Numbered from the stretch's first letter, positions 9,284 through 20,750 are shown. The stretch: DNA of 62,368 nt from Nitrosomonadaceae bacterium (GCA_014190895.1 BJGV01000007.1:1-62368), one strand, 5' to 3'. Numbers and translations are program-made. The notes: generated by a model from the letters alone, not told the origin.

Positions 9284-10777
9284 ATGCTTGCGAGACTAAT
9301 AAAAAATATTTCATTCTTAGATGAATCTACCAAGGCAACCCATATTTTGGTGCTGCTGCCAAAATTTAATAAATCATCAGAGAGGCTGTCTCGGAAGCCA
9401 GATTTTTTTGGCAGAAGCACATTAGATGTTTTGTTGAAACGTCGCAGAATGCGGTATGAAGAAATTAGTGAGACATCAGTCAGCTCCAATCTCAAGAGCG
9501 GCGCATTGTGTGTATGGGCGATGCCAGATTCAAACAGCAGTACATTTGATCAGCAGACCTATATTCGCAAGGCCGTTCAATTGTTACTAAGAGAGTATCC
9601 AGAAGAAATTCATTTTGTAATCCATAGTGATTTTGATGAAAAATGTACACTTGTAGATTCATTGATATATGTGAGCTGGATTAATGGTTCGATCCTACCA
9701 TCTTGTAAAACTGGCAAGGAGAATGTTGGAAAAAAATCACTGACCAAGATCATATTATGCGGGCATACAACTATTGATAATCTTGTATTAACACGTGCCA
9801 AGGCGGAAGGTAACGTACTTGCGCGTGAATTAACAGTGTTGCCGCCCAATAAATTAACCCCGATACTTTATCGTGAGCGTATTAGGAAGATTTCGGAAAA
9901 GGAGAGTTGGAAGTATCGAGAATTTAATCTTAAGGCATTACGCAAAATGGGCGCAGGTGCTTTTGTCGCCATAGCTCAAGGTAGCGATCCAGAAGATGCT
10001 GCTATTGTATATCTACAGAGACGAGTTAAAGGTGCAAATAAGACTGTCGCTTTAGTAGGTAAAGGTATTTGCTTTGATACGGGTGGTCATAATTTAAAGT
10101 CAGCGCGTTATATGTATGGAATGCACGAAGACATGAACGGTTCAGCAGTGGCTTTAGGAATTCTGTTGGCAGCCACCCGGGCTAATTTGGCAGTAAATAT
10201 CGATTGCTGGCTTGCTATTTCCCAAAACAATATAAGTCCACACGCTTACAAACAAAACGATGTGGTGACGGCATTAAATGGCACGACTATTGAGATTATC
10301 CATACCGATGCCGAAGGGCGTATGGTGTTAGCAGATACCCTAACTTTAGCTGCTGAAAAGAGACCTGATGTAGTGATAGATTTTGCAACATTGACTGGTA
10401 GTATGCATGTTGCATTGGGATCTCGTCATAGTGGAATCTTTAGTAATCGAGAGGAATTAACAAAACAAGCATTAGCGGCAGGAAAAATCAGTGGTGAAAG
10501 AGTCGTCATGTTTCCCATGGACTCTGATTATGAGATAAACTTGGAAAGTAAGATTGCTGATGTCAAACAATGCACATTAGATGGCGAAGCAGATCATATT
10601 CTTGCTGCGCGTTTTCTTAGTAGATTTGTTGGTGATGTACCATGGGTGCATATGGATTTATCTGCTAGTAACTGTAAGGAAGGATTAGGTGCAGTTAATA
10701 CCGATTTAACTGGTTTTGGTGTGGCATGGGGGATTGAAATGCTACAAGAGATATTACAATTTCCTCGGTCATATTAG
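9284..10777 (+). CDS. M17 leucyl aminopeptidase family protein
   Basis: A metallo-aminopeptidase that trims N-terminal residues from peptides in the cytoplasm. The C-terminal catalytic half is recognisable: GKGICFDTGG carries the metal-binding Lys and Asp, HEDMNGSA supplies the next Asp, and HTDAEGRMVLAD supplies Asp, Glu and Arg. The N-terminal half is divergent. The ATG at 9284 is chosen because AGGA lies nine bases upstream; an in-frame TTG two codons earlier is too close to it. The changes GGHNLK (usually GGISLK) and GMHEDM (usually MKxDM) suggest a subfamily distinct from E. coli PepA. Confidence 0.87.
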   Translation: MLARLIKNISFLDESTKATHILVLLPKFNKSSERLSRKPDFFGRSTLDVLLKRRRMRYEEISETSVSSNLKSGALCVWAMPDSNSSTFDQQTYIRKAVQLLLREYPEEIHFVIHSDFDEKCTLVDSLIYVSWINGSILPSCKTGKENVGKKSLTKIILCGHTTIDNLVLTRAKAEGNVLARELTVLPPNKLTPILYRERIRKISEKESWKYREFNLKALRKMGAGAFVAIAQGSDPEDAAIVYLQRRVKGANKTVALVGKGICFDTGGHNLKSARYMYGMHEDMNGSAVALGILLAATRANLAVNIDCWLAISQNNISPHAYKQNDVVTALNGTTIEIIHTDAEGRMVLADTLTLAAEKRPDVVIDFATLTGSMHVALGSRHSGIFSNREELTKQALAAGKISGERVVMFPMDSDYEINLESKIADVKQCTLDGEADHILAARFLSRFVGDVPWVHMDLSASNCKEGLGAVNTDLTGFGVAWGIEMLQEILQFPRSY

Positions 10778-10821
10778 TGCTGGTGCGTGCCAGTATCAAT
10801 GTATTAATTTAGCGAGAGAAT

Positions 10822-11994
10822 ATGTCCGGAAACACTCATGGAAAACTTTTTTGTGTTACCTCATTTGGTGAGTCTCATGGCCCAGCCATAGGTTGTGTTG
10901 TCGATGGTTGTCCACCAGGAATGGAGCTGTCTACTGAAGATATCCAGTTGGAGCTAGATCGGCGAAAACCTGGAACATCTCGTCATGTAACGCAACGGCA
11001 TGAATCTGACACAGTAGAAATTCTATCTGGAATATTTGAGGGTAAAACCACAGGCACTTCTATTGCGTTATTAATTCGTAATGAAGATCAGCGCAGTAAA
11101 GATTACAGTAAGATTAGGGATGTTTTCCGACCAGGACACGCAGATTATACTTATTGGCAAAAATATGGCATACGTGATTATCGTGGAGGCGGACGATCCT
11201 CTGCGCGTGAAACTGCAGTGAGAGTAGCTGCGGCAGCTATTGCTAAGAAATGGTTACGTGAAAAATATGGCGTAGTGATTCGTGGTTATATGTCGCAATT
11301 AGGGACCATAGAAATTCCTTTTAAACAGTGGGATATGGTGAATCAAAACCCTTTCTTTGTTGCTGATACCGATTCGGTTCCTGATCTTGAAAAATTTATG
11401 GATAAATTACGCAAATCTGGTGACTCTGTAGGTGCAAAAATTAATGTAGTGGCGCAGGGTGTGCCGGTGGGCTGGGGAGAACCAGTCTATGACCGATTAG
11501 ATGCAGAAATCGCTTACTCTATGATGAGTATTAATGCGGTTAAGGGAGTAGAGATTGGTTCTGGATTTGCTAGTATTGCGCAGAGAGGTACTCAGCACTC
11601 TGATGAAATAACTCCTGAAGGTTTTCTGAGTAACAATGCGGGGGGTGTATTGGGGGGCATTTCAACCGGTCAAGACATTACTGTAAATATCGCGATAAAA
11701 CCCACCTCCAGTATTCGTTTGGATCGACGATCGATGGATAAGACCGGTAAGCCGCTAGTGGTAACAACTCATGGTAGACATGACCCCTGCGTAGGAATTC
11801 GTGCGACCCCTATCGCTGAGGCAATGTTAGCATTAGTGTTAATGGATCACGCTCTGCGTCATCGTGCTCAGAATGCCGATGTGGCATGCCTAACACCAAA
11901 GATTCCTAGTAAAATTATCAAGAAAAGATTCGCGTCACTCAAGAGTAAGGTGAGATTGAAATCTGCAGAAAACCCTGAACCAGATGAGGCCTAG
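10822..11994 (+). CDS. aroC: Chorismate synthase
   Basis: Last step of the shikimate pathway, making chorismate for the trp, phe and tyr enzymes encoded elsewhere in this window. 390 residues. The N-terminal [18 protein letters not shown] signature, the [14 protein letters not shown] block, the [10 protein letters not shown] motif and the C-terminal [17 protein letters not shown] signature are complete. It needs reduced FMN. The C-terminal tail after about residue 355 is basic and longer than usual. Confidence 0.97.
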   Translation: MSGNTHGKLFCVTSFGESHGPAIGCVVDGCPPGMELSTEDIQLELDRRKPGTSRHVTQRHESDTVEILSGIFEGKTTGTSIALLIRNEDQRSKDYSKIRDVFRPGHADYTYWQKYGIRDYRGGGRSSARETAVRVAAAAIAKKWLREKYGVVIRGYMSQLGTIEIPFKQWDMVNQNPFFVADTDSVPDLEKFMDKLRKSGDSVGAKINVVAQGVPVGWGEPVYDRLDAEIAYSMMSINAVKGVEIGSGFASIAQRGTQHSDEITPEGFLSNNAGGVLGGISTGQDITVNIAIKPTSSIRLDRRSMDKTGKPLVVTTHGRHDPCVGIRATPIAEAMLALVLMDHALRHRAQNADVACLTPKIPSKIIKKRFASLKSKVRLKSAENPEPDEA

Positions 11995-12119
11995 ACATTA
12001 ATTTTTATTTACCTATATGGATTAATAGACGCCCAAAGTAGATTAATCTGACTGATGTAAATAGTTTAATATTTAAATAATACTTTGGTTGTCACTCAGT
12101 AGTGCTATCGTCACATTTC

Positions 12120-13256
12120 ATGAATAAACGTTGGGATATTTTCTGTACTGTCATCGATAATTTTGGTGATATTGGAGTTTGCTGGCGACTTGCTCGTCAA
12201 TTGGCTTCTCAACATGAATTAGTAGTACGTTTATGGATAAATGATCTAGTTAGTTTCAATCATATTGCGCCAGACGTTGATTTGACTGCTAAGCAACAGT
12301 GGGTACAGAGTGTTGACATACGTTACTGGCAAGAATCATTCATAAATATTGAGCCAGCTGACGTGGTAATAGAAGCATTTTCTTGTAAACTACCAGATAG
12401 TTACATTAACTCAATGATTACCTTGCCGCAGACTTCCGTATGGTTAAATTTAGAATATCTTAGCGCCGAGAATTGGGTGATAGGATGTCATGGCTTAGCA
12501 TCGCCTCACCCATATCTGCCCCTAATTAAACATTTCTTTTTTCCTGGTTTTGTATCAGGCACTGGTGGATTATTACTCGAACAACATTTATTAATCGATA
12601 AAAAATCTTTTAATGCGTTGTCACAATTAGAGTTCTGGCGACATTTAGGTGTACCAGAACGTAAAGAGAAAGAGTTAAGAGTGTCCATGTTTTGCTACGA
12701 TGATGCCCCATTAGGGAATTTGCTTTCGGTATTGGCGACTTCAAGTACACCCGTATATGTATTACTATTTCAAGGACCAATAGTTAATTCCGCCGCAGTT
12801 TTTTTTGGTGTTACTTCTTTAGAAATTGGAGGGGTGTTGCAATCTGGCCAATTGACCGTGCAGTTGATTCCATTCTTAGAGCAAAGTAATTACGATAGAT
12901 TGCTTTGGGCCTGCGATATCAATTTCGTGCGGGGGGAAGATTCATTTGTTCGTGCCCAATGGGCAACACGACCCTTTATATGGCATATTTATCCACAGGA
13001 GAATAATGCACATCAGATTAAATTGGATGCTTTTCTTGATCTTTATACTAGAGACATGCCGTCAAATATGGCTGCTACAGTGCTGGCTCTGTGGCATAGT
13101 TGGAATGACGGCACTCAAATTAAGGATGCATGGCTATCTTTTATTGCGCAACAAGTTAATCTGACACAACATAGCGAAACATGGGTTGATCAGTTGTCTT
13201 CTCTCGGAGATTTGGCATCTAATTTGATCCTGTTTAGTCAAGAAAATCGGATATAA
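12120..13256 (+). CDS. earP: Elongation factor P arginine rhamnosyltransferase EarP
   Basis: Transfers rhamnose from dTDP-rhamnose to Arg32 of EF-P, which rescues ribosomes at polyproline stretches. The ATG at 12120 gives the typical opening MNKRWDIFCTVIDNFGDIG. The catalytic aspartates Asp13 and Asp17 and Glu273 (RGEDS) fall at the positions reported for characterised EarP. 378 residues in a GT-B-like fold. efp follows 77 bases downstream on the same strand. An in-frame GTG six codons earlier is less likely. Confidence 0.95.
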   Translation: MNKRWDIFCTVIDNFGDIGVCWRLARQLASQHELVVRLWINDLVSFNHIAPDVDLTAKQQWVQSVDIRYWQESFINIEPADVVIEAFSCKLPDSYINSMITLPQTSVWLNLEYLSAENWVIGCHGLASPHPYLPLIKHFFFPGFVSGTGGLLLEQHLLIDKKSFNALSQLEFWRHLGVPERKEKELRVSMFCYDDAPLGNLLSVLATSSTPVYVLLFQGPIVNSAAVFFGVTSLEIGGVLQSGQLTVQLIPFLEQSNYDRLLWACDINFVRGEDSFVRAQWATRPFIWHIYPQENNAHQIKLDAFLDLYTRDMPSNMAATVLALWHSWNDGTQIKDAWLSFIAQQVNLTQHSETWVDQLSSLGDLASNLILFSQENRI

Positions 13257-13333
13257 TTTGAGACCTACGATGAAATCATTAGGTCTATATTATTATGTGA
13301 ATTAGATTGAATTTAAATTTTTAGGAATGAAAT

Positions 13334-13897
13334 ATGCAAATCGCAAAAGAACTTCGAGCCGGTAATGTTGTTATGGTTGGCAACGAGCCAATGGTTGTAC
13401 AAAAAGCTGATTTTACTAAGTCTGGACGTAATGCATCTGTAGTTAAAATGAAATTAAAAAATTTGCTTTCTGACGCCGTCACCGAGTCAGTCTACAGGGC
13501 GGATGAGAAATTTGATATAGTTGCGCTCGATTACCAGGACTGCACATATTCTTATTTTTCTGATCCATTGTATGTATTTATGGATAATGAATTTAATCAG
13601 TTTGAGATTGAATCGGACAATATGTCCGATGTATTAAATTATCTAATTGATGGCATGACAGATATCTGTAAGGTGACATTTTATAATGGTAAGGCAATTT
13701 CAGTTGAGCTACCTAACACTGTTGTACGCGAAGTAGAGTATACCGAACCAACGGTTCGTGGTGATACCTCTGGTAAGATCATGAAACCAGCCCGCTTAAT
13801 GGGCACTAATTTCCAAATTCAAGTTGCCGCTTTTGTTGAAATTGGTGATCGAATTGAGATTGATACTCGCACCAATGAGTTTAAAAAGCGCGTTTAA
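13334..13897 (+). CDS. efp: Elongation factor P, arginine-32 type
   Basis: A 187-residue, three-domain tRNA-mimic that helps ribosomes form Pro-Pro bonds. Residue 32 at the tip of the first domain is arginine (KSGRNAS) instead of lysine, so it is the type modified by EarP rather than EpmA or hydroxylation systems. This agrees with earP immediately upstream. The ribosome-binding site TAGGA precedes the ATG. Confidence 0.97.
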   Translation: MQIAKELRAGNVVMVGNEPMVVQKADFTKSGRNASVVKMKLKNLLSDAVTESVYRADEKFDIVALDYQDCTYSYFSDPLYVFMDNEFNQFEIESDNMSDVLNYLIDGMTDICKVTFYNGKAISVELPNTVVREVEYTEPTVRGDTSGKIMKPARLMGTNFQIQVAAFVEIGDRIEIDTRTNEFKKRV

Positions 13898-13966
13898 TTA
13901 CCCAGATTCTGTTTGTCGATAATTTTTTTCTCCTTATTTAATTTTTTAGTTCACAGAATTTTCCGG

Positions 13967-15109
13967 ATGTACCCACTTCCTTACTGGCGTCTCTCTGGTT
14001 TTTATTTCTTTCATTTTGCCCTCATTGGAGCATTTGCTCCGTATTGGGGTCTCTATCTTCAGTCTCTCTCTTTTAGTGCTTTTCAGATCGGCTTATTAAT
14101 GTCGCTGTTACAGATCATACGTATTATTGCTCCTACTGGATGGGGTTGGTTAGCTGATCGCATTGGTAAGCAAATACTGGTTGTGCAGTTATCTGCAATC
14201 GCTGGATTAATAAGTTATTGCGGATTTTTTTTTGAAAATTCATTTATCTGGATGTTTGTCATAATGGCGTTGATGAGTTTTTTCTGGAGCGCATCATTGC
14301 CGTTAATTGAGGCAACGACATTCTCTTATTTGGATCACAGTTCCGTCAAATATGGAAGTATTCGTTCCTGGGGTTCATTGGGCTTTATTCTTGCAGTTAT
14401 TGGCACAGGTCATTTACTAGACAATGTAAATATTGCATGGTTATTATGGGTAATACTAGGATTTAAATTAGGCATCATAATCTTCTCTTATCAGATTCCA
14501 GAAATTGAAGCAGTGCCACGCTCCGGGGATAGCCTTTCTATACGGCAAATACTTCTGCGTCCAGAGATACTAGTACTCTTCACTGCTTGCTTGTTAATGG
14601 CCTTTGCTCACGCTCCCTACTACACCTTCTATTCAATTTATTTGGAGGAATATGGGTATAGTAGAAGCAGCATTGGCTGGCTTTGGGCAACAGGTGTCAT
14701 ATGTGAAATCGGAATTTTTTTCATAATTCCTCGTTTACTGCAACGTTTCAGTTTAAAGCAAATTTTATCTATGTGTTTCGGCTGTGCAGTAGTGCGTTTC
14801 CTTATGATAGGTTGGGGCGTAGAATATTTCTTAATTGTATTATTAGCACAAGTCCTGCACGCTGTAACGTACGGTGCTTATCATGCCACTGCTATAACTA
14901 TGGTGCATCATTTTTTTCGTGGACGTCATCAGGCCAAGGGACAAGCACTTTATGTTAGTTTGACATTTGGTGTGGGTGGTGCATTAGGCAGTATTTTTAG
15001 CGGTTACGCCTGGGAGGGACTGGGATCTGGTTTTACATTTAGCATCAGTGCAATAGCTGCCCTACTGGGCTTTGGATTGGTTGCTTGGAGAATGATTTTA
15101 AAAGAGTAA
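13967..15109 (+). CDS. MFS transporter of the PPP/HcaT-like family
   Basis: An integral membrane protein of about 380 residues with roughly twelve hydrophobic segments. The FFHFALIGAFAPYWGLYLQS opening, the GWLADRIGK loop after the second helix pair and YGSIRSWGSLGFI in the first half match the MFS_1-like (HcaT/PPP) group. The ATG at 13967 is preferred because it starts directly before the first helix; an earlier TTG would add 18 residues. The substrate cannot be told from sequence. It begins 69 bases after efp on the same strand. Confidence 0.85.
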   Translation: MYPLPYWRLSGFYFFHFALIGAFAPYWGLYLQSLSFSAFQIGLLMSLLQIIRIIAPTGWGWLADRIGKQILVVQLSAIAGLISYCGFFFENSFIWMFVIMALMSFFWSASLPLIEATTFSYLDHSSVKYGSIRSWGSLGFILAVIGTGHLLDNVNIAWLLWVILGFKLGIIIFSYQIPEIEAVPRSGDSLSIRQILLRPEILVLFTACLLMAFAHAPYYTFYSIYLEEYGYSRSSIGWLWATGVICEIGIFFIIPRLLQRFSLKQILSMCFGCAVVRFLMIGWGVEYFLIVLLAQVLHAVTYGAYHATAITMVHHFFRGRHQAKGQALYVSLTFGVGGALGSIFSGYAWEGLGSGFTFSISAIAALLGFGLVAWRMILKE

Positions 15110-15180
15110 ACGAGTATATTGCTTACCCCCTCTACTGTTACATTATATAATAATTCTAAATTTTTTTAGGGTCTTAAAAA

Positions 15181-16581
15181 ATGAAGACTTTATATGACAA
15201 ACTTTGGAAGAGTCATGTTGTGTATGAAGAATCTGATGGCACTTCATTGCTCTACATAGACCGACATTTGGTGCACGAGGTTACCAGTCCGCAAGCATTT
15301 GATGGATTGAGATTATCTGGACGCAAGCCTTGGCGTTTGGATTCAATTCTTGCGGTGGCCGATCATAATGTACCCACTACTAAACGTGACGATGGTATTC
15401 GTGATCCGATATCGCGTCTACAAATAGAGACTTTAGATCAAAATTGTGATGAATTTGGTATTACCGAATTTAAAATGAATGATTTACGTCAAGGTATTGT
15501 TCATGTAATTGGTCCAGAGCAAGGCGTTACTTTGCCTGGTATGACCGTAGTATGTGGCGATTCACATACTAGTACACATGGCGCCTTTGGTTGCCTTGCT
15601 TTCGGCATTGGTACTTCGGAAGTAGAACACGTGCTTGCAACACAATGTTTGCTGATGAAGAAAGCGAAATCGATGCAAATCTTGGTAGAGGGTAAGCTTG
15701 GTCACGGAGTTACTGCTAAGGACATCGCATTAGCCTGTATCGGGGAAATTGGTACAGCGGGAGGCACTGGCTATGCCATTGAGTTTTCTGGTAGTGCTGT
15801 GAGCATGCTTTCTATGGAAGGAAGAATGACGCTCTGTAATATGACTATTGAGGCAGGTGCGCGTACCGGTATGATAGCAGTAGACGATACCACTATCGAA
15901 TACATCAGAGGGCGCCCATTTTCTCCAAAAGGTGATTTATGGGCGGCGGCGGTTGTGCATTGGCGAACTTTAAGAAGTGATGAGAATGCAAATTTTGATC
16001 AAATAATAAGATTAGATGCCGCGCAAATAAAGCCCCAAGTTACTTGGGGAACTTCGCCAGAGATGGTTACAACAATAGATGGAAAAGTGCCAGATCCTTT
16101 GCAGATTATGGATGCAGTAGAGCGACATGATGTAGAGCGAGCACTTAAATACATGGGACTTTTACCTAACATGCCAATCACAGAGATTCGACCAGATAAG
16201 ATATTTATCGGTTCTTGTACAAATTCGCGCATTGAAGATCTGCGGGCGGCCGCAGCGGTAATAAAGGGTAAGCACATTGCAGAGAGTATAAAGCTTGCCA
16301 TAGTAGTTCCGGGCTCTGGTCTTGTAAAGAATCAAGCGGAGAAGGAAGGGCTTGATAAAATATTTCTTAATGCAGGATTTGAGTGGCGCGAGCCAGGTTG
16401 TTCAATGTGTCTCGCAATGAATGATGATCGACTTTTGCCAGGGGAACGTTGCGCTTCTACGTCTAATCGTAATTTCGAGGGAAGGCAGGGGCCTGGTGGA
16501 CGGACTCACTTGGTAAGTCCGGCAATGGCAGCAGCAGCAGCTATTGCAGGACATTTTGTAGATGTAAGGACAGTGTATTAG
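15181..16581 (+). CDS. leuC: 3-isopropylmalate dehydratase large subunit
   Basis: With LeuD it isomerises 2-isopropylmalate to 3-isopropylmalate in leucine synthesis. 466 residues. The 4Fe-4S ligands are the cysteine in [11 protein letters not shown] (about 347) and Cys407 and Cys410 in GCSMC. The [13 protein letters not shown] motif is present. It is the first gene of leuC-leuD-leuB; the AGGG ribosome-binding site lies about nine bases upstream. Confidence 0.97.
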   Translation: MKTLYDKLWKSHVVYEESDGTSLLYIDRHLVHEVTSPQAFDGLRLSGRKPWRLDSILAVADHNVPTTKRDDGIRDPISRLQIETLDQNCDEFGITEFKMNDLRQGIVHVIGPEQGVTLPGMTVVCGDSHTSTHGAFGCLAFGIGTSEVEHVLATQCLLMKKAKSMQILVEGKLGHGVTAKDIALACIGEIGTAGGTGYAIEFSGSAVSMLSMEGRMTLCNMTIEAGARTGMIAVDDTTIEYIRGRPFSPKGDLWAAAVVHWRTLRSDENANFDQIIRLDAAQIKPQVTWGTSPEMVTTIDGKVPDPLQIMDAVERHDVERALKYMGLLPNMPITEIRPDKIFIGSCTNSRIEDLRAAAAVIKGKHIAESIKLAIVVPGSGLVKNQAEKEGLDKIFLNAGFEWREPGCSMCLAMNDDRLLPGERCASTSNRNFEGRQGPGGRTHLVSPAMAAAAAIAGHFVDVRTVY

Positions 16582-16754
16582 GTTACAAAAAAATTTATAT
16601 GTATTCTCGTAAGAGAAAAATAACCTTAAAACCCTGCTTAAGATAATCATGTCAATTAATTTTCTCTAATTGTTCTCTGTGATGAGATACAGAACATTAA
16701 TAAGGGAGTTTTTATAAAGATATCAAGGTTCTTAAAAAAGGAGCGAGTGAGTTA

Positions 16755-17393
16755 ATGGAGAAATTTTATCTTTGCAAGGAATTGGTGGCGCCACTTGATC
16801 GTGCTAATGTTGACACTGACGCTATTATTCCCAAGCAATTTTTAAAATCCACTCAACGTTCTGGATTCGGTAAAAATTTGTTCGATGAATGGCGTTTTTT
16901 GGATTACGGTGAGTTAGGGATGCGCGCAGATCAACGCAGACTTAATCCAGACTTTATTCTCAATCAATCACGTTATCACGATGCGAGAATACTTCTTGCA
17001 CGTGCAAATTTTGGCTGTGGTTCAAGTCGAGAACATGCGCCTTGGGCGCTTCAAGATTATGGTTTCAAGGTAATTATTGCCCCTAGTTTTGCTGATATAT
17101 TTTTTAATAATTGCTTTAAGATTGGTTTGTTACCGATTGTGCTTAATGCAGCTGTTGTAGACAGGATATTTTATGAAGTAAGTTTAACTAATGGCTATTA
17201 TCTGGTAATAAATTTAGAAGATCAGACAGTTACCGCACCTGATGGGGAGTCCTACTCATTTGAGATTGATTTATTTAGAAAAAATAGCTTATTGAATGGT
17301 TTAGATGAGATTGAATTAACGCTGCAACATATCGAGAAAATAAAGGTATTTGAGGAAGAGTGGCGCATGAAACAACCGTGGTTATTTTTGTAA
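16755..17393 (+). CDS. leuD: 3-isopropylmalate dehydratase small subunit
   Basis: Swivel-domain partner of LeuC. 212 residues, with the [14 protein letters not shown] and [14 protein letters not shown] motifs that shape the active site. GGAG lies about ten bases upstream of the ATG. It is separated from leuC by 173 bases that hold no convincing gene, a gap often filled by an entericidin-type gene in relatives. Confidence 0.97.
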   Translation: MEKFYLCKELVAPLDRANVDTDAIIPKQFLKSTQRSGFGKNLFDEWRFLDYGELGMRADQRRLNPDFILNQSRYHDARILLARANFGCGSSREHAPWALQDYGFKVIIAPSFADIFFNNCFKIGLLPIVLNAAVVDRIFYEVSLTNGYYLVINLEDQTVTAPDGESYSFEIDLFRKNSLLNGLDEIELTLQHIEKIKVFEEEWRMKQPWLFL

Positions 17394-17448
17394 TATTGTA
17401 ATACATTCTTTCCTTTGTTTACTTGAATTATTAGGGTTATAAAAATTT

Positions 17449-18510
17449 ATGAAAATTGCAATTTTTCCTGGTGATGGTATTGGCCCAGAAATTATTATTC
17501 AAGCAATCAGAGTTCTGGAGGTGTTGAGGAGTGATGGTTTAAAATTTGAACTAGAAATGGGTTTATTAGGCGGATGTGCAGTTGATGCAACTGGTGAACC
17601 ATTTCCAGAAGGCACGCGTAAACTTGCCATAGATGCGGAGGCTGTGTTACTTGGCGCCGTGGGTGGTCCACAGTACGACATGTTGTTACGTGAAAAACGT
17701 CCAGAGAGAGGTTTGCTTGATATACGCAAAGCGCTAAATTTATTCGCAAATTTGCGTCCAATAACTCTTCATCGGGATTTAATTAATGCTTCGACATTAA
17801 AACCAGAAATTATTTTGGGTCTAAATATTCTGATTGTAAGAGAGTTGACTGGCGACATTTATTTTGGTGAACCGCGTGGCATCGAGTGGCGCAATAATCA
17901 ACGCGTTGGATTTAATACTATGATTTACAGTGAGACAGAGATAAGTAGAATTGCTCATGTTGCTTTTCAGGCAGCGAGAAAACGTAATCACAGACTTTGT
18001 TCAATAGATAAAATGAATGTGCTTGAATGTACACAATTATGGCGTGACGTGTTAAATCAAATAGCCAAGGAGTATCCTGACGTGGAGCTCTCGCATATGC
18101 TAGTAGATAATGCCGCAATGCAATTAGTGCGAGAACCCAAACAATTTGATGTCATAGTAACCGGCAATCTGTTTGGTGATATTCTGTCAGATGAAGCCTC
18201 AATGTTAACGGGTTCCATTGGCATGTTACCATCCGCGTCGCTAGATAACCAAAATAAGGGATTATATGAACCAATACATGGTTCTGCTCCGGATATTGCT
18301 GGCAAGGATATGGCTAATCCATTGGCCATGATATTGTCGGTAGCAATGATGTTGCGTTACACTTTCAACCTGGAATCATCAGCAACGCGTATTGAACATG
18401 CGGTAAAAGAAACATTGGCCCAAGGTTATCGTACTAATGATATTTTCGAACCGGGAATGAAGAAAGTTGGCACAGCAGGAATGGGTGATGCGGTACTGGT
18501 GAATTTATAG
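17449..18510 (+). CDS. leuB: 3-isopropylmalate dehydrogenase
   Basis: Oxidatively decarboxylates 3-isopropylmalate with NAD. 353 residues of the isocitrate/isopropylmalate dehydrogenase fold. [10 protein letters not shown] opens the protein; [10 protein letters not shown], the lysine in SIDKMNVLE and the metal-binding [16 protein letters not shown] signature are intact, and the NAD-binding [15 protein letters not shown] block follows. It completes the leucine operon before asd. Confidence 0.97.
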   Translation: MKIAIFPGDGIGPEIIIQAIRVLEVLRSDGLKFELEMGLLGGCAVDATGEPFPEGTRKLAIDAEAVLLGAVGGPQYDMLLREKRPERGLLDIRKALNLFANLRPITLHRDLINASTLKPEIILGLNILIVRELTGDIYFGEPRGIEWRNNQRVGFNTMIYSETEISRIAHVAFQAARKRNHRLCSIDKMNVLECTQLWRDVLNQIAKEYPDVELSHMLVDNAAMQLVREPKQFDVIVTGNLFGDILSDEASMLTGSIGMLPSASLDNQNKGLYEPIHGSAPDIAGKDMANPLAMILSVAMMLRYTFNLESSATRIEHAVKETLAQGYRTNDIFEPGMKKVGTAGMGDAVLVNL

Positions 18511-18532
18511 ACGAAAGTAGAGAAAAGTACGT

Positions 18533-18557
18533 TGAATACACTTTTTAGTGTTTTTAA
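18533..18557 (+). terminator. Weak hairpin with T-run between leuB and asd
   Basis: ACACT and AGTGT form a five-base-pair stem around a TTTT loop, followed by a T-rich stretch. It is only marginally stable and may give partial termination at most. Confidence 0.25.
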
Positions 18558-18587
18558 TTTCTTTACTTTAAGGATAAAGGGGTTCAA

Positions 18588-19703
18588 ATGAAACGAGTAG
18601 GATTTGTTGGTTGGCGTGGCATGGTAGGCTCCGTATTAATGCAACGTATGCGGGAAGAAAATGATTTCTCGCTAGTAGAGCCAATTTTTTTTACTACTTC
18701 TAAAGTAGGTGGAAAAGGTCCAGAGATTGGTAAAGAGACATTGCCGCTGAAGGATGCATTTGATATAAATGAGTTAAAGATTATGGATATCGTCATTTCC
18801 TGCCAAGGAGGAGATTACACTGCCGCAGTATTTGCTAAATTACGGCAAGCAGGGTGGAAGGGATACTGGATTGACGCAGCCTCTACATTACGTATGGGAC
18901 AGGATGCTGTAATTATACTTGACCCAGTGAATCTGCCAATTATCAAGCAGGCGCTATATGATGGTGAGAAGAATTATATTGGCGGTAATTGTACAGTGAG
19001 TCTTATGTTGATGGCAGTAGGTGGGTTATTTGAAAAAAATTTGGTGGAATGGATGAGCGCTATGACTTACCAAGCAGCCTCTGGCGCAGGCGCCCAGAAT
19101 ATGCGTGAGTTATTACTTCAGATGGGCCAAGCTCATGGTGTAGCAAAAGATTTGTTGGATGACCCAGCTACTAGCATTCTAGACATTGATCGAGAGGTGT
19201 CGGAAACATTACGTGACAAGAGTTTTCCTATTAAAAATTTTGGTGTACCGTTAGCTGGGAGCCTTATTCCTTGGATAGATAAAGATCTTGGTAATGGACA
19301 GAGTCGCGAAGAATGGAAAGGCCAAGCTGAAACTAATAAAATTATAGGCCGCAGTGATCAACAGATTCCGGTAGATGGTATTTGTGTTCGTGTTGGTGCG
19401 ATGCGTTGCCATAGTCAGGCGTTAACTATAAAACTAAAAAAAGATATTTCTTTAGATGAAATTGAAAATATTCTTTCTGCTTCAAATAATTGGGTAAAGA
19501 TTATTCCCAATGAACGCGACAGTACCTTGAAGGAATTAACCCCGGCTGCGGTGACCGGAACTTTGGCAATACCAGTGGGGCGGTTACGTAAACTTACGAT
19601 GGGTAAAGAGTATTTATCAGCCTTTACGGTAGGAGATCAGTTACTTTGGGGTGCAGCAGAACCGTTGCGTCGAATGCTAAGAATTTTAGTAGAGGCCGAG
19701 TGA
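18588..19703 (+). CDS. asd: Aspartate-semialdehyde dehydrogenase
   Basis: Reduces aspartyl phosphate to the semialdehyde, the branch point for lysine, threonine and methionine. 371 residues, Gram-negative type. The NADP-binding [13 protein letters not shown] is at the start and the catalytic cysteine is in [12 protein letters not shown] (about residue 135). Position between leuB and fimV is the usual betaproteobacterial order. Confidence 0.96.
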   Translation: MKRVGFVGWRGMVGSVLMQRMREENDFSLVEPIFFTTSKVGGKGPEIGKETLPLKDAFDINELKIMDIVISCQGGDYTAAVFAKLRQAGWKGYWIDAASTLRMGQDAVIILDPVNLPIIKQALYDGEKNYIGGNCTVSLMLMAVGGLFEKNLVEWMSAMTYQAASGAGAQNMRELLLQMGQAHGVAKDLLDDPATSILDIDREVSETLRDKSFPIKNFGVPLAGSLIPWIDKDLGNGQSREEWKGQAETNKIIGRSDQQIPVDGICVRVGAMRCHSQALTIKLKKDISLDEIENILSASNNWVKIIPNERDSTLKELTPAAVTGTLAIPVGRLRKLTMGKEYLSAFTVGDQLLWGAAEPLRRMLRILVEAE

Positions 19704-19847
19704 TTTCTTAATGCAATATTCAGGTGCATACTATTAAATAAGCTTACTTTGAGATTCTAGGGTGGATGTAAATTAGATAGAAATATTAAAGATCATTAAC
19801 TTATTGATATTCATTTTTTGTTCTTATCAGGAGTCATACGGTGCGTT

Positions 19848-20750
19848 GTGTGTAAATTTATTTTTAAAGTATATTTATTCTCGATTGCGCTAGCAGTTTC
19901 ACAGACTGCATATGCAGCGAACTTCAGCAAGGTGTTATCAAAACCTGTTTTATTGACTGCACTCGAGAAACCAAGCAATTCAATTCAAGATTTGGCTCAA
20001 GATATAGAGACGCGGGCACAAATAAATGGTCTAACCGATAACGGTAACTTGACTTATGGCCCGGTTAGGGTTGGAGAGACTTTTGCCGAGACAGAAAAAT
20101 TATCTAAAGAGTTTTTAGAGGTTCCCCAATTTGTGACACCTACAAAAGAAGATCAATATGACATATCAGAAATTGTACCTGTACCTGTAGTTGAGAATTC
20201 CGTTGTTAGTGCAACTAATCCTCTATTGAAATCCTCTTTAGAGAATGCTTCTCTAACCCATAATTTAATGAGTAACCTTGAATATGTAGGCGGCATATTT
20301 GGAATTATTCTCATTGGAATGATTTGGATAGTTATGACGAGCCAGAAGAAAGAGATATTGATAAGCGATGATTCTGGAGCATGTTCGATCGATTTCGTTA
20401 AAAATCCACAGTTGCGTCATAAAATAATGGATTCTGAGGTGGTTGGTATTGAGCTAAACACGCCTGTACCAGAATTTCATAATAAATCGTTAACAGCTTT
20501 TGATTTAACTAAGATTAGTTTGGAGATGAATGATGCAGTGTCATTTGTCAGAGCTACAGACGATACATTTTTAGAGAGGAGCTCCCAATGGCATGAGGTT
20601 GCTACTAAAATTGATTTGGCTAGGGTTTATAAAGAGATGGACGCTCATGGTAACGCCAAAGAAATTCTATTGGAAATTATTAATGAAGGAGATGCCCAAC
20701 AAAGAGCGCATGCGGAATCAATGCTTGTAAATTTAAAAGATTCTAGTTAA
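19848..20750 (+). CDS. Short FimV-like protein with a conserved C-terminal FimV domain
   Basis: About 300 residues. An N-terminal signal-like segment (FIFKVYLFSIALAVSQTAYA) precedes a low-complexity acidic region, one transmembrane helix (about 144-163, GIFGIILIGMIWIVM) and a C-terminal helical FimV domain (ATKIDLARVYKEMDAHGNAK). The peptidoglycan-binding LysM domain and the long acidic region of full-length FimV (700 or more residues) are missing. FimV helps polar type IV pilus and twitching systems. The start is uncertain: GTG at 19848 fits the signal peptide, while GGAG at 19830-19833 is rather far; TTG at 19818 is the alternative. Confidence 0.75.
   Translation: MCKFIFKVYLFSIALAVSQTAYAANFSKVLSKPVLLTALEKPSNSIQDLAQDIETRAQINGLTDNGNLTYGPVRVGETFAETEKLSKEFLEVPQFVTPTKEDQYDISEIVPVPVVENSVVSATNPLLKSSLENASLTHNLMSNLEYVGGIFGIILIGMIWIVMTSQKKEILISDDSGACSIDFVKNPQLRHKIMDSEVVGIELNTPVPEFHNKSLTAFDLTKISLEMNDAVSFVRATDDTFLERSSQWHEVATKIDLARVYKEMDAHGNAKEILLEIINEGDAQQRAHAESMLVNLKDSS

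Noticed and set aside
16582-16754. Entericidin-type small gene between leuC and leuD, as seen in some relatives
   Set aside because: No lipobox or signal-like frame of suitable length is present.
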